Assembly (NCBI GenBank): GCA_037903475.1
Contig: JBAJFG010000314.1
Location: 744,001-808,000 of the forward strand
Source of the DNA: Ancylostoma caninum
Taxonomy: Eukaryota; Nematoda; Chromadorea; Rhabditida; Ancylostomatidae
Direction of reading: 5' to 3'
DNA length: 64,000 bases
Under the pieces are notes generated by a model. That model did not search any database. It saw only the letters and a program-made list of their open reading frames with translations, and was not told where the DNA came from. A program made the translations under genes and the position numbers. Every line of letters starts with the position of its first letter. Position 1 is the first letter of the stretch. Of this stretch, positions 46,250 to 58,300 are shown one piece after another.

Positions 46250-47605
46250 CTAGTTCTGGAAAACTGGACTACCTTTGCCATGAAATTCAAAAAAAAATCA
46301 TTGTCATGGAATTTTACACAGAAATTGATTGAGGCTGTGCCTCCAGCAGTTCGCTCCAGCAACGGCGAACGAGCTGCTGTAGAACAATCGTTGAAAGGAT
46401 CTCGATCAAGCTTGAAAGGATTCGACAGGAACAACGACAAAAGCAGAACGACTTCGCTCAATGTAAGGAAAAGCAATGTTATTGCGCTTACCAACAGCAT
46501 TTTTGGCTAATTTGTGAGTAGCCGGAAACTTTTTGAAGTTTTCCAAAGAGCACCGGATCGCATTAAAACCGAAAACATGTCACTGAGGTTACAGTATCGC
46601 CAGTGCCCTCTGAACAGGGCTGAGCTAGAGTGCGGCACCATCCATAGAGGGTCACTGCTAATAAGCATAGTGGATGCCAACGAATGATCAACACAAACAC
46701 ATTTTCTAACGAATATAAACTGAAATGCTTCAAGAAAGCCAATTTATGTTGAGATTCCTCTAGAAGCCTCGCAAAAAAAAAACAGGCGACGAAATGGGGA
46801 TGTTTCAACTTGTTTCTGCCCCACGGTGTCCTACTTATGATATCGCCCTAGCTCTGAGATTCCATGAGCTGTTTTCTCCACAATGCTACGCTGGGAACTA
46901 CTGGAGTAGTCCACCATTTAACAAATAAACAGCACAGGCCAGTAGTACGCTGCCAACCACTTCATTATTCGGCTCTCTCTCGTTCTACTGGAACTATGTC
47001 TACCGGCAAATTATGAGACGTAGAAGTTTAAAACTTGGGAGAACTATTTTGCGGGAGCATCTTCTTCTGATTTTAATTAAGAGGCCGCATTCAACTTCAC
47101 CACAGGGGGTGTCAATCTCGATTGTACCTCTCTGCCGCCTGGAGCCCCACCCCATCTACGCGGCGCGGGTCCGGCAACACCCGACATCTACAGCGCCCGG
47201 CCGCGACGCGTTGATGGTGCGGCGCTCCGGGCCGCGGGAAGTGCAATCGTGATTGACGTTCCCTGTAGGTCTTCTACTTACATTCATCAGTGAATGGATT
47301 ATTAAACGAAAAAACTGTAGATAAAAAGCCAAAAACAAAATAGGACTTCATTGTCAATTCCATGATGAGCCCTCATATGAGAGCCGAGCAAAAAGCGTAC
47401 GACTTTCGCAGTAATCACCTGTGAGGGAGATGAGGTCCTTCTACCCTAGTGTTCCACTGTTTCTGCGACTGTTTCACTCACATAGATTGCAAGTATTGGA
47501 GAAATGAGCAAATAAAAACTCTACGAGTCACCAAGTCGAAAACCTCTTTCTCTTCCTGGTCCGCAGCCGAGTGGAAAGATAGGAATATAGAAGCAAATTA
47601 ATAAT
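46250..47605. other. No confident gene
   Basis: A GC-rich block at 47080-47260 contains short open frames without recognised motif. The remainder is AT-rich. Confidence 0.4.
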
Positions 47606-47608
47606 AAT

Positions 47609-47630
47609 TTCAAACTTGGGTAATTAAACC
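47609..47630 (-). other. SL1 spliced-leader-like sequence (21 of 22 bases)
   Basis: Read on the minus strand the sequence is GGTTTAATTACCCAAGTTTG followed by AA; the canonical nematode SL1 exon (recalled) ends in AG instead. No GTAAAC donor or SL RNA body follows, so this is not an intact SL RNA gene. It is either a decayed SL RNA copy or the 5' end of a trans-spliced transcript copied back into the genome. Confidence 0.65.
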
Positions 47631-47639
47631 ATTCACTTT

Positions 47640-48510
47640 ACCTGTCCTCGACTCGTTTATTGAGCGAAAAGTGAAAGAGTGGAGATTAGTGTCATGTTAA
47701 TGCACTCTATTCTAAGTACTCTTCTTTCATCACAGTTCCTGAGTTCCGACTCTCTGACGAGTGTTCCAGGACTGGAATACTAGGAACTTTACGACTTAAA
47801 TGCTGCCATAAAATCAGCATACACGGTGTTTCGACAAAGCAACTGCCCCTATTATGAGACCAGTTTCATTGTTTGTTGTACAAATTAATTTATTAATACA
47901 CTGAAGGAGTGCAAAACAAAGGCGTAAGCTTGGAATTAGAATCGCGCTTGGGACTTTCCAGAAAAGAAAAGACATACTAGTCATTGATGGCGCTTAAAAT
48001 AAATAAGCGAAAAAAAGATAAGCAACTAGAATAATACATAGCTTTTCACAACTATCAGAACTGAAATAGTGCACAAAACCGCTTATGTTTATAAAAACGA
48101 TCTCCCAAGCCGTTTTTTTGTAATGTTGGTCGAAGTACTAATGTACGATTACCGGTAATGATTTATGGCAACAGACATTTCGCTACTTTTTCCGAGGAAT
48201 TTTTTTGAAACTATAGGCGTTGGCTCTATCAGGTGAAAACTTCTATTTTTAGTCTGTTTTTCTGGCCTTTGTTTTGCTAACGCTGTCAAAATGTCAAGAT
48301 ACTGATCGCAACGGCAAGTACAGTGTTACAACTAGGTAGTGTTTACTGTACAGAGTGACCCAGAAATCTTTAGCCTGTGCTCAAATGCTAAGTGTTAAAT
48401 TGATAACGATGATCGCCAAAATAGAAGGGTGATCTAACAAAGGTACTGTCAACAGAAATGCAATATGGGGAGCTCCAGAAGTCCCGTTTCGCGTTGGTGC
48501 AGCAAAAGGA
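47640..48510. other. Non-coding stretch
   Basis: AT-rich. CAGAGTGACCCAGAAATCTT at 48352 resembles the mariner-type end at 43979. No gene seen. Confidence 0.4.
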
Positions 48511-48529
48511 TAATTTCTACTAAATCAGC

Positions 48530-48690
48530 GCATCAGTCGCGAGTCAGACGCACGCATCCATTTGCGGAGGATTTCTCATGAACAACTGTGGCAAACGCGT
48601 GCGTCTTTACTTGCGTTTGAGCTGCATCATTCCTACCCTCTGTCATGCAAACGCACGCACATCAAACGCACACATGCAGTTTAATTTCAA
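48530..48690. mobile_element. Foldback MITE, family B, copy 4 (diverged)
   Basis: GACGCACGCATCCATTTGCG, GAGGATTTCTCATGAA, GCTGCATCATTCCTACCCTC and CAAACGCACACATGCAGTTT follow the family B order. The outermost left end is degraded, and the right end TGCAGTTTAATTTC corresponds to CCAGTATAAATTGC in the better copy. Confidence 0.65.
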
Positions 48691-49845
48691 GGGGAGCGAA
48701 AAAAGTATGTGTATACAATTTCAAACAGCTTTGTAGGATTTATGTTTACTAGGTCATTTTTAACACAAGGCAACCTTTCTCACCGGAACATCCTCTGTCA
48801 GCTCCGACAAAGGACCCAATATGCTGAGTGAGGTCGTTGCCGATGGCGCAAGTGGTTGTGGTCCAACTGATCCAATATTTTTTTTTCGAGTGCTTTCGCA
48901 ACTAATCCGAATTTCAGAAAGGTTTTGAAGAAGTCCTGGTCTCGCGTATCACCGCAGCCTGCTAACCCTGCTGATTGAGAGCTAAGTGAATGGGTGGTCA
49001 CTCAATGAATTCTATAGGACCTAAAATACATCTTTGCCTGAGTTCTGAATCAAACATGACTTGTGGGCCCGAGCACTGCCCTGGTAAAACGGTATGGAAG
49101 GACATCTCAAGTGAGTTCAACTTCAAGGTGAAACAATTTTCTTTAGAGGAGAAGCGAGCGTTGTTATCGTATTTTCGGCCCACCTTGTAGAATTTCCGAC
49201 GGTTCTCTCGGAAGATGTCATATTGTAACGGACAGAATTGTGGTTCCAACAGAAAGTCTAGAGGATGTGACGGCGGCCGTAGAAGATGGAACATCAGCGA
49301 AGGTTCATTATGGTTCAAACGATGAATCTCCCACCAGGCATATACCCGATGTGTACTCCCAACTCGCCCAAAAGCTGAGTTCGCGCCCATCTCACCCGCT
49401 TTGGCTTGGCACGCTTGACCGTTTAACCTTGATATTTTCAAAGCCAGTGTTTTTCTAAGTCCTAGAAAACAATTGGGTCCCTAAGGAGCCTCTTTGAACA
49501 AGGCCAAGGAAGAAAAATTGGACGAGGTACTGAATCACTGCTGATGCCTATAGGCTATTCCGCTATGAGACACTCTCGGCCAGCAACGCTTCTCAAGTCT
49601 AAATAGATAGGACATTACTGTTGGAAGTACTTCTGGTGAATCGCTTCTTTAATTCGTTCGCTATTGTTCAGCGCATGGAGTTTTCTCAGCGCTTGAACAT
49701 CGACCAAAGACTTGTGGGCACCCCGTACGGAACCGTCAAAAAATCCAATCATTCTGATTAATAATTTTAAAAAAACCAGCTTTCAAATATAGCACCAGAT
49801 GTTTCAGACATAGCAGATTTTGAATATACCAGCGGCATTATGAAT
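48691..49845. other. No confident gene
   Basis: Minus-strand frame 49441-48998 and its neighbours have no recognised domain. Nothing else seen. Confidence 0.4.
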
Positions 49846-49847
49846 AT

Positions 49848-50394
49848 TGGGTTGGGCAATAAGTTCGTGCGGTTTTTTTTTTCAAGTCGATTTTTTACGA
49901 CGATCTGATCTAACTCCGATAGCCTATCTTAGGTCATCTTGCAGTGTAGCTCTTGTTTTGCTCTTTACGAATATTATAACCGTTGTTCCCAATTCCCGCT
50001 ATCTCTCATTTTCTATCGCATGAAATGTGACCTTTCAATTCGACAAGAGTGTACATCTCCGACACCTCCAACTTTTCCACTGCAGTAGTGGAACAGATGC
50101 AGCTCAAGCTGCTGGGGATGTTAACCTCGTCCAAGTGTAAGCTATTACTGTTGAATAAACTGCGCAGAAGTGGATGTCTGCTTCAGAGAGGTAAGATTGT
50201 GGGCTGGAAGATGCACCTTGTTCTGCACGCACAGTTCATATAGTTATGAGAGGATTTTTTTGCAAGGACTTGCTTTAGATATGAAGAAGAAATAGTGCAG
50301 ATATTGCCTTTCAAAAAACCCAAGTTCAACTAGTCCACTTCGTGAAAATACACTGAACGCTCAGAAAAACCGCACGAACTTATTGCCCAACCTA
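49848..50394. mobile_element. mariner-like element with intact ends, internally decayed
   Basis: The left end TGGGTTGGGCAATAAGTTCG plus TGCGGTTTTT is inverted at right as AAAAACCGCACGAACTTATT then GCCCAACC, with TA or TT at the borders. The length, about 547 bp, is less than half of a full mariner (about 1.3 kb). The interior shares transposase N-terminal words with the remnant at 27.8 kb, but no catalytic region is left. The right end abuts the next element directly. Confidence 0.85.
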
Positions 50395-51299
50395 CAGAGT
50401 GCGCGCGAATTATTGGCGCGTGGTTTTTTGAGCCCCAATCATTAAGGATTGAGCGAAATCACAAGTCATGTTATAGGTGTCCTTCCATGAGCCATCTCTA
50501 CCGTAGATATCAACTGGTTTCTCGAATGATCTTTTCCTGTGCCTACATGGGCTTCAGGAAATCTCCTGGTCGAATCGCTGGTGGCACGGGGTCGGTGACA
50601 GCGCCCTTCCTTCGAAGATTTTACGAAGTAGACTTTAGAAAACTCCGACCTACATGTATGATAGGTCACAGCTAGGTCTTAACTACAATGGGCTTACCAT
50701 TAATTGGACCACCAAATGATTATCATGCCGAAAACAGGCGTTGAATCTAACAGACCGTTTTTAGCTTTTTTTGCGAACTCAGGACTGCTAGTCATCAGAG
50801 GAGCAAATATAGTACTCGTTTCGGAACCGTGGAAAACTCCCAATTCTACCAGTAAAAAGTGGCTTTTACAAGCTCGTCCGTCCCCAGTTTGCAAGACAAA
50901 ATTCGTTCAAAATCGGTTTCACGGATGATTTCCTGGAATTTTGGCCTGAAGGGATTGTCCACGTAACTCAATTCATTGGCATTCTTATGAGCTCCGCTTC
51001 GGATATGTTAGTGAGCAAGGTCTGTAGTACTAAATGGATAGCAATAGACTGGCTGAATTTCGTCCCTGAAGAATCCTGAAAATTTTTCCTGAAATAACAC
51101 CAGCGTGTCAAGGGTGGTCGGAGCTGAAAGCTTCTCCAAGTCTTTACAGACCCGGAAAGAGGTCACTCGGCAAACTTGCTGATATTTACCGTAGGTATTG
51201 CTCCCGCAAATATACCCACAACACGACCTATGAATTCGCTCAATCACCGCTGATTGAGGCTCAAAAAATCACGCGCCAATAATTTGTGCGCACCCTGTA
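50392..51299. mobile_element. Terminal-inverted-repeat element with ~60-bp ends, about 900 bp
   Basis: The left end CTACAGAGTGCGCGCGAATT followed by ATTGGCGCGTGGTTTTTTGAGCC and GGATTGAGCGAA is inverted at right as TTCGCTCAATC, GGCTCAAAAAATCACGCGCC, AATAATTTGTGCGC and ACCCTGTAG. The ends start CTACAG(A/G)GTGCGC, in the style of Tc1/mariner-class transposons. Interior frames (50487-50675 plus, 51247-51008 minus) lack a recognised transposase, so it is probably non-autonomous. Confidence 0.8.
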
Positions 51300-52295
51300 G
51301 CACTTATAACCGTACCGCACATCGTATCTCTTATCCTAGCCTGCAATGCTCTCTCCTCCTCAATCACCCGAATTTCTGATTCCTTTGAAGTCGAATATTC
51401 GAATTCGAGTACATCTAGTACATGGTCTGGTGCATAATATAATATCCCATACTGAACAATAGAACGTATTTCTCAGTCTTGAATGCGGGTATGTTTGTGA
51501 TTCTCTACTTTTTCTCAAAGACTAACGAAAATGGAAACCAGGAGGGATAAAAACAAAATGTACGACTTGACATAACTTGACATAACTTGACGTGTCTGTC
51601 TTCTGAACCCGAAATTCTGCTTGATTTTTCTGAAAACCGGACGAAAGTTTTCTCATCAGATATGGACGAATACATAGGTGGGCCCTTCGAAGTTTCATGT
51701 TGATTCTTGGATTCTCGCAAGGCATAGGTCACAGGAGAATCTCCGTATGCTCAGGGACAACCTCATGTGCACCCCAGTGACCGCCTAATCATGTCCGAGA
51801 TCACTGGGTTTGTCCTGTCTCGAGTTTTCTCGGTCAACATTCAGGAATCCAAAAAGACACCCATCCAGAAGTGAAGCCAGCGTTCATCCCAGCGAAACCA
51901 ATTAGGCTAATGAGTTTTGTTTACACCTCGGCAATGGACGACTTCTTCGCACGTCACGCATGGCAGCAGCCCCCGCCCCCGCCGCGGGACTATCGCTTTC
52001 ACTTCCTCGGGGGGCACCGCGCAACCGCTTTTCAGGTGTTTTCTCTTGCCACCTCAATGTAACCTTGTCGTCCTGTCTTTAGGCATTGTTTTCGTTAACC
52101 TTGTCCCTCACTTTGTTGTTTTGTTTCATTGAGGAAATTGAAGTGCTCCCATAATGTGATGACTATATAAATTGAACGCTGGTCACATTTCCTCCCACGC
52201 AGGGGAGACCTGTCCATTTACGCTTCTTTCGTGCTTGTTGTCCTCTACTTCCTGGCCAGTGCATGCCACATCCTTTCTCCAAGTGGAAGTTCCTC
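51300..52295. other. Upstream region of the VWA-ZP gene
   Basis: Contains CATAACTTGA direct repeats at 51570-51595 and a GC-rich block at 51960-52030. No exon was seen. Regulatory elements for the downstream gene may lie here but none could be identified. Confidence 0.4.
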
Positions 52296-52305
52296 AATTT
52301 AGATG
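52292..52305 (+). promoter_or_regulatory. Candidate trans-splice acceptor at the VWA-ZP gene start
   Basis: TCAATTTAG lies directly before ATGGGGATG. The ATTTAG acceptor immediately upstream of the signal-peptide ATG fits trans-splicing of a leader onto the first exon. It could equally be an ordinary acceptor of an unseen 5' UTR exon. Confidence 0.4.
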
Positions 52306-55300
52306 GGGATGATGGGAGTTCTTTGTGCTGCGCTACTCCTCTGCCTGGTGTACTCCTCCAACCAAGTGAAAATCATCGACAATGGATTGGCTCCTCCAGA
52401 GATCGTGCACACACCGGTTACGACGAAGCGTATGGTTTCACATATTACTCTATTTTTTCTTCTTAGCTGAGACAGTAAGCAATATTCCCTTTTTATGAAA
52501 CACTGGCTAAAGTTCCCCTTCTCCGAAGGCTCTTGTTCGGAGGAGCAGGGAGAGAGTAACGTAAAGCTCTAGCGCTAGACAAAGGAGACGATCTTCACTC
52601 ACGCATGACCTAATCGCATTCCTGACATTCAGGGAAAGTCAACACAGATGTAATCTATGGGAGCACCGTTAGCACTAGTGTTCGAAACCGGTTACGGTAT
52701 GCTTACTGAGTGTGTTGTGTCGACCGAACGACACTGGAGTCGCTCTTAAACTCACTACGTGAAAGAATGGCTGGGAAAAAAAGAGGCTCATGAAGAGCAT
52801 AATGCTTCATGTCTATTTCAGTCCTCCATTTTCTGAAGAATATTAATCCATATTCTGTGGACTGTTAGCCAAAAAACTTCTGAACTCGTGTATTCTTTAG
52901 AGAGCATTGAGAGATGTGATTTCTTTCCATTATCGTTGCACTCTTCTTATATCACTTCTGCGGTGTGCTACCAAAGGTTACGTCTTAACCGAATAAGGGT
53001 ACTGGTCTTCTTGATAAACTTCTACTTTAAATGGTTTATGAAGCTGTTGCCAGCCCGAAGCAGAATGCCAGCTTAATAGAAGAGCCCTGACACAATTATG
53101 GTCCTTGCTCAAGTTACCCGAGTATTCCTATATGAAGTTCGTGGGTGAGATGGTGGTATACTCATTTCTGATTGTCTAAGGCAAAATGACTGTGTTTTGA
53201 TACTGGCAGGTTTGTGAGTCGGAGGATCAGTATAGTTAATTCCCTCAATAAGCGCAACCTGCTCTACCAGGTAGCCCAAAATCGCCGTAACAAAGAATAG
53301 TGCAAACCTAAATAGCCCGAATACCTTACCTAAATACTTCAGTCTCGTGAGTAAGGAGTCAGTCTTGTGAGTTATGAATCAAACTCATATCGTTTGTGAT
53401 TGCCAGGCCATGCCAAAAAAAGGCAACATTAGGTCCCGAGATACTGTCCTCAGCTGGGAAAAGGGTTCAAAACGCGTAGTAAAGTTTCTTATCCTACGCT
53501 CAAACTATAGAACCCTTCCCATTCCAAACCGTATGAATAGTCTCCTTCATTGAGTTCTGACCTCAATGAGGTTATGAGAAAGCCTCTATCTAGAGAATCG
53601 TTCAAAAAAGCTATAACAATGCGTCGAAATGAAGGGATTTGTGCAGATACTCGTGGGGACCCACGAAATCGTTGTGCGTTCTACGCTCCACTGTGAACCA
53701 TACCACACTTTCTTTGTGCATTAACACAATGATTTGTTCCCAACTCCTTGGCTCCCTGATTTTAGGTGTAATAATTCCTTAGACAAGCTCAGCCACTTGA
53801 AAATGGCGCATTCCAGAAGAAAGCGGGATGGAAGTGAGTGTTCGCGTTGCGGTGGGGTCATTCGGAAATATTTGTTGTAATAGATTCCATACATGTACAG
53901 TGAAAGTGAATGAGCAGTGGCGAAACTTAGGGATCTGAATTTGACGTGAAATGTGGCGATCTGAACTACGAGACAAAAAACCGCTACTTGAAGATAATAA
54001 AGACGCAAACGAGCACACGCTGCTACCGTCATTTCGGGCCACCTTGCACTTCGCAAATGGCACTTTGGTTTTGGTTTGGATTTTTAGATTTCATTTTTAG
54101 GTTTGGCTGGGTTTTTTTTTTTGAACTTTAGCAGAAAATGACCAACCAATTGCAGAAATTGGCTGCCATCACTCTAGCAGAGGGTTTTTGGATTTGTCAA
54201 AAAATCTTTCTGCACACATTTTCGTGATGAAGTAAACTACAGTCAAAGGATATGACCATGACACGAAACAAATTTGAGTCACACGCAAGTTCCTCTTACG
54301 TAAAGTATTCACCCTTTCCTTCTTCAAAGAATGAGCGCTCATAAAACAAATTTGAACTGTTTTGATCCCATGACAGTGGCTTATCACAACGCAGTAAAGT
54401 AGTCCGTCACTCCATGTAAAATGAGCTCTGAATCTCCACTCCATCTCATCAAATTTATGGTGTTTTTCTTTTGATTTGCAAAGAACTTGTCGTATGTCGA
54501 GTGCGACAAAGGCTTTGCTGAAAGCAACGAGAGAAATCATGGTGGCAAACAAGAATTCTCGGAATCCGCTGTTTTATGTAGAACTTGGAGCGGATTTTTC
54601 CGTCAGTGATAGATCGTTTAGCGTTGTTCCTGTTACGTAATTTGATTTGGAGGTCACTCTGCTACAATAATATTAAAGCTACAGTTCAAAAAGAGTGCAG
54701 AATTCCTTCCAGAATGCTCTTTCATAATGGGGTAATGAATCTCACAAGAACAAAGAGAACCCACAAATCCACAGTCACTTTCGTAGTACCTATGGCTGGA
54801 TGAATTTGAAGCGGATTGAAAATAGGAACGTTGAGGAATCACGGACCAATCGAACAACCAGGAAATTTGAGCAAATGTCGGAGGGAGATGGCGCCTGGTA
54901 ACAGCCTAACTGGAAGAGCTGAGCTGTCTCAACGCGGAATTTGGGATTATGCGTTACTACGAAGATGTTTCCACGATTTTATCATAATGGAATTCATATG
55001 TAATATTTTACCCAAGGCATAATCAGCTGACCACCTACAATTAATCGTTCCGAATCTTGCGCAAAGACCATTAGCTTCGAAGAACTTGCTAAGAACAGCT
55101 GCCGTAGTCGGGTGAACTGATGGACTTCTGTCCGTAACATGACACAGAAAACGATCCTAATCTAAGAGGAGCGAGGTTAGCAAAACACTTCCGACTGCCC
55201 TGACTGAGCCCCATTCCAGCTCGATGCTCGGTTCACGCTCCACCACTGGATCTCATCTTCATTCTGGACAGCTCCGGATCTCTGCGAGACAAATTCCAGG

Positions 55301-58300
55301 ATGAGATCGACGTGATACGTCGCATCGTTAAGCACGTGACAATCGGCGAGTCGGCCACTCGCGTGATGCTCATCCAGTTCAGGTGAGAACTCATCGCCTG
55401 GGAATCGGTCCATTTGAATGTAATCATTCATCATAGCATATCCTTTTTAGTGGAACACAACACCTTGAGTTCAACTTCAACAAGTTCACCACCCGCGAAG
55501 AGCTGCTGGCAGCACTTGACGTGCTGCGCCATGTCTCCGGGATCACCCGGATCGGTGGAGCCTTTGAGTTTGCTCTCGAGATGCTCAAAAATCCCACCAA
55601 TGTATGCGCATCCCATACAGCTCCCAGTACTGCTGATTGAATTTTAAAAAATTCAGGGAATGAGGGAGGCAAATGTTCCGAAGATTCTCTACTTGTTGTC
55701 AGACGGAAGAACGCATGACTATCCAAAAGATTGGGAAATGGTAGACGTCGTGAGGAGGTTAGATTGGGATCATAGATCGAGTGATGTAGTGTGGACATTA
55801 AGACCCAGTGTTCAGATCAATACCAAACCTCGACATTTGGGCATATGGTACTGGAAATTACGTAGCGATGAGTGCACTGGTCAACTACACGCAGGTAACC
55901 TTTTTCTGGAACTGATAGGGTCATACATAGCAAAGGAATATTTATCCCCACTCCGCCACAATAATGAGTCTGCATCAGAATTTTTCTATTCTTCATTCGT
56001 TGAGTAGGAAGTAAAACTTTGTGTCAGCATATTTTTAATCTTCTGTTAATTTTGCTGTTTTCGTTATCCATTGCTAATCATTTGAATTCGAAAGAGAACC
56101 TTCAATGACTTCATTTTTGGAATTCCATAAAACCTAATGTTTCTTCTGGATTCCCAATGAAATCTTCATGTATGATTGTTTCAGGATGCATCAAAGATCG
56201 TAACCAATGCGAATTTGAACAACCTAGAGCGGCAGTTTGACCCATTCCATGGAGTCGAAATCTGCGAGAAAATTCCTTGTGAGCTCTCGAGTAGTTATAC
56301 GAGAATCCAGTGGTTCGGACCCGATCACACGCTGCGCGTCGCACCATTTGCGGTTTGCCACTCTACGTTGTCTGCGCATCCACACATTCCCTTGACTTTA
56401 CCGTTCTCACTGTACGGTACCAATCGATATCGGTATGGAGCATGCGAATGGGTCCGGATTACTGGAGACCCCTGTGGCTGACATTCCCGTCCCTGCAGTA
56501 GATGTCCCGTTTTTCAGCATGCGTGAAAGGTTCGGACAAGCCGCTGGACCTGGCGCTGGTCATCGATGCGTCTGAATCTCTGGATCAGCTGTTCAAAGAG
56601 CAAGTTCGCTTTGCTGTGGAGCGAATTGTGAACAACATCAATATCCATCCCGAGGCGGTTAGGTGAGCTTCCTGCCGATGCGACGTAAGGTCCTATACTT
56701 CACGTTAAGTATTGGACCTTACGTCGGTGTTGCTCCAGCGACGATTTTGGCGCGTATCCATCATCTGTGACTCGTGTAGTAGCGATGCCAGCCGTACAAT
56801 GCTTTACTCTTCATGGAGTATCCCGTTAACATGAAGAATTCCATTGACCTATTTTTAGACTGGCACTGCTAACATATTCTGGCCAAACCTTCACTCACTT
56901 CAAGTTCAACAGTCGTCAATTCGGCAACAACAGCGCTGTCATACAGCATCTCGGCACACTGCGATCCATCAAAGGCACTACGTCGACCCATCTTGCCCTG
57001 CAGGACACCTTGGCTCTGCTCAATTCACAAGATCCCAATGATGGTACACATGCAGCTTGCTTCCCTCGCTATCGCAAAGAAAATCAGATTCTTCCAGGGA
57101 CACGAGCAGGAGTTCCAAAAATGGTGATCGTCCTCACCGACGGACACTCAGCGAGGGCTCCTAAGGAGATAGCAGATAAGATGAGAGCTCAAGGTTTGTG
57201 TAAGAATGGGGTAGTAAGAACTTTGTATGAGAAAATATCTAGCTGTCTCTACTCTTTAGGAATAACCATGGTCGCTGTCAGTGTCACTCCTAGACCGTAC
57301 GTGGATGAGGCTGAACTGCTGCAAATCGCTGGCGACCAGTCCAGGGTGTTCACACCTCGGAATGCTCACGTGATTCTTTTTTTCTCCTTGCTCGAAACTG
57401 AGAGAAGAATCGAAAAGCCTCAAAAGCTCTGATTTTCTCCTTTGGCCAGAGCAACGGCTTCTTGAGGGTGTCATTACATGAAAACAATGAGCATTCTTCA
57501 AGAAAATTCTATAAATTTTATCGACGTTACTATCCTCGCGGGAGTATCTAGTGATGTGATAGTCTAGAACTCCGCTCGCAGCAATTAAAACACCCTTTTC
57601 CTCGCAAAAAGCCCTTTTCGACGGAATATAAGGAAGAGGTGGAGTTGTGAAGGCATCCAACGATACAATCTGCCTGACAGCGACCTGAGTTAATAGCAAA
57701 ACATCCCAAAATTTTCAGGAATTTGAGTCAGAACTAATGAAGCACGTGGGCTTCGGCTGTGAGGGTCTCGAACTCGGACCGGATGCAAGTGAGTGCTTTC
57801 TCAAAGCACAAACCTCTCTGATTACTCTTTTTTTCAGAACCTCGAGTGCGTGGAGCGACAGACGTGACCTGCGACGCGAATTCGATCACTTTCACCGTGA
57901 GAACTCAACGTCCCATGCATGGACTGATGTACGCGCAACATTTCCACGACATCCCGGAGTGTACCCTTGTAGGTTCTGCACAAATCTCCAGGAGATGATT
58001 AGAGAATTCAAGCTCTTGTTCCAGGTTAATGATGGGTCATCCCGAGAAGTCTCCATAACATTCCACGATGGACAGTGTGGGTTGTACAAAACTCCATCGC
58101 AGGTACATAGTTCATCCATGAATTTCATGTCCGTAAAAGTTGCACGTTTATAGGCATTACGTGTAAGAATAGTCTTAGACTTCATAAGCTCAAAATGTAC
58201 CTGCTGTAGTGAACGGAAGCGTGCGACATCCCAGTAGGCTAATTCTGGGTGCATTCCCAGAATAAATTCAGAAGGAATCATTTTTCTATCAGTATTGCAT

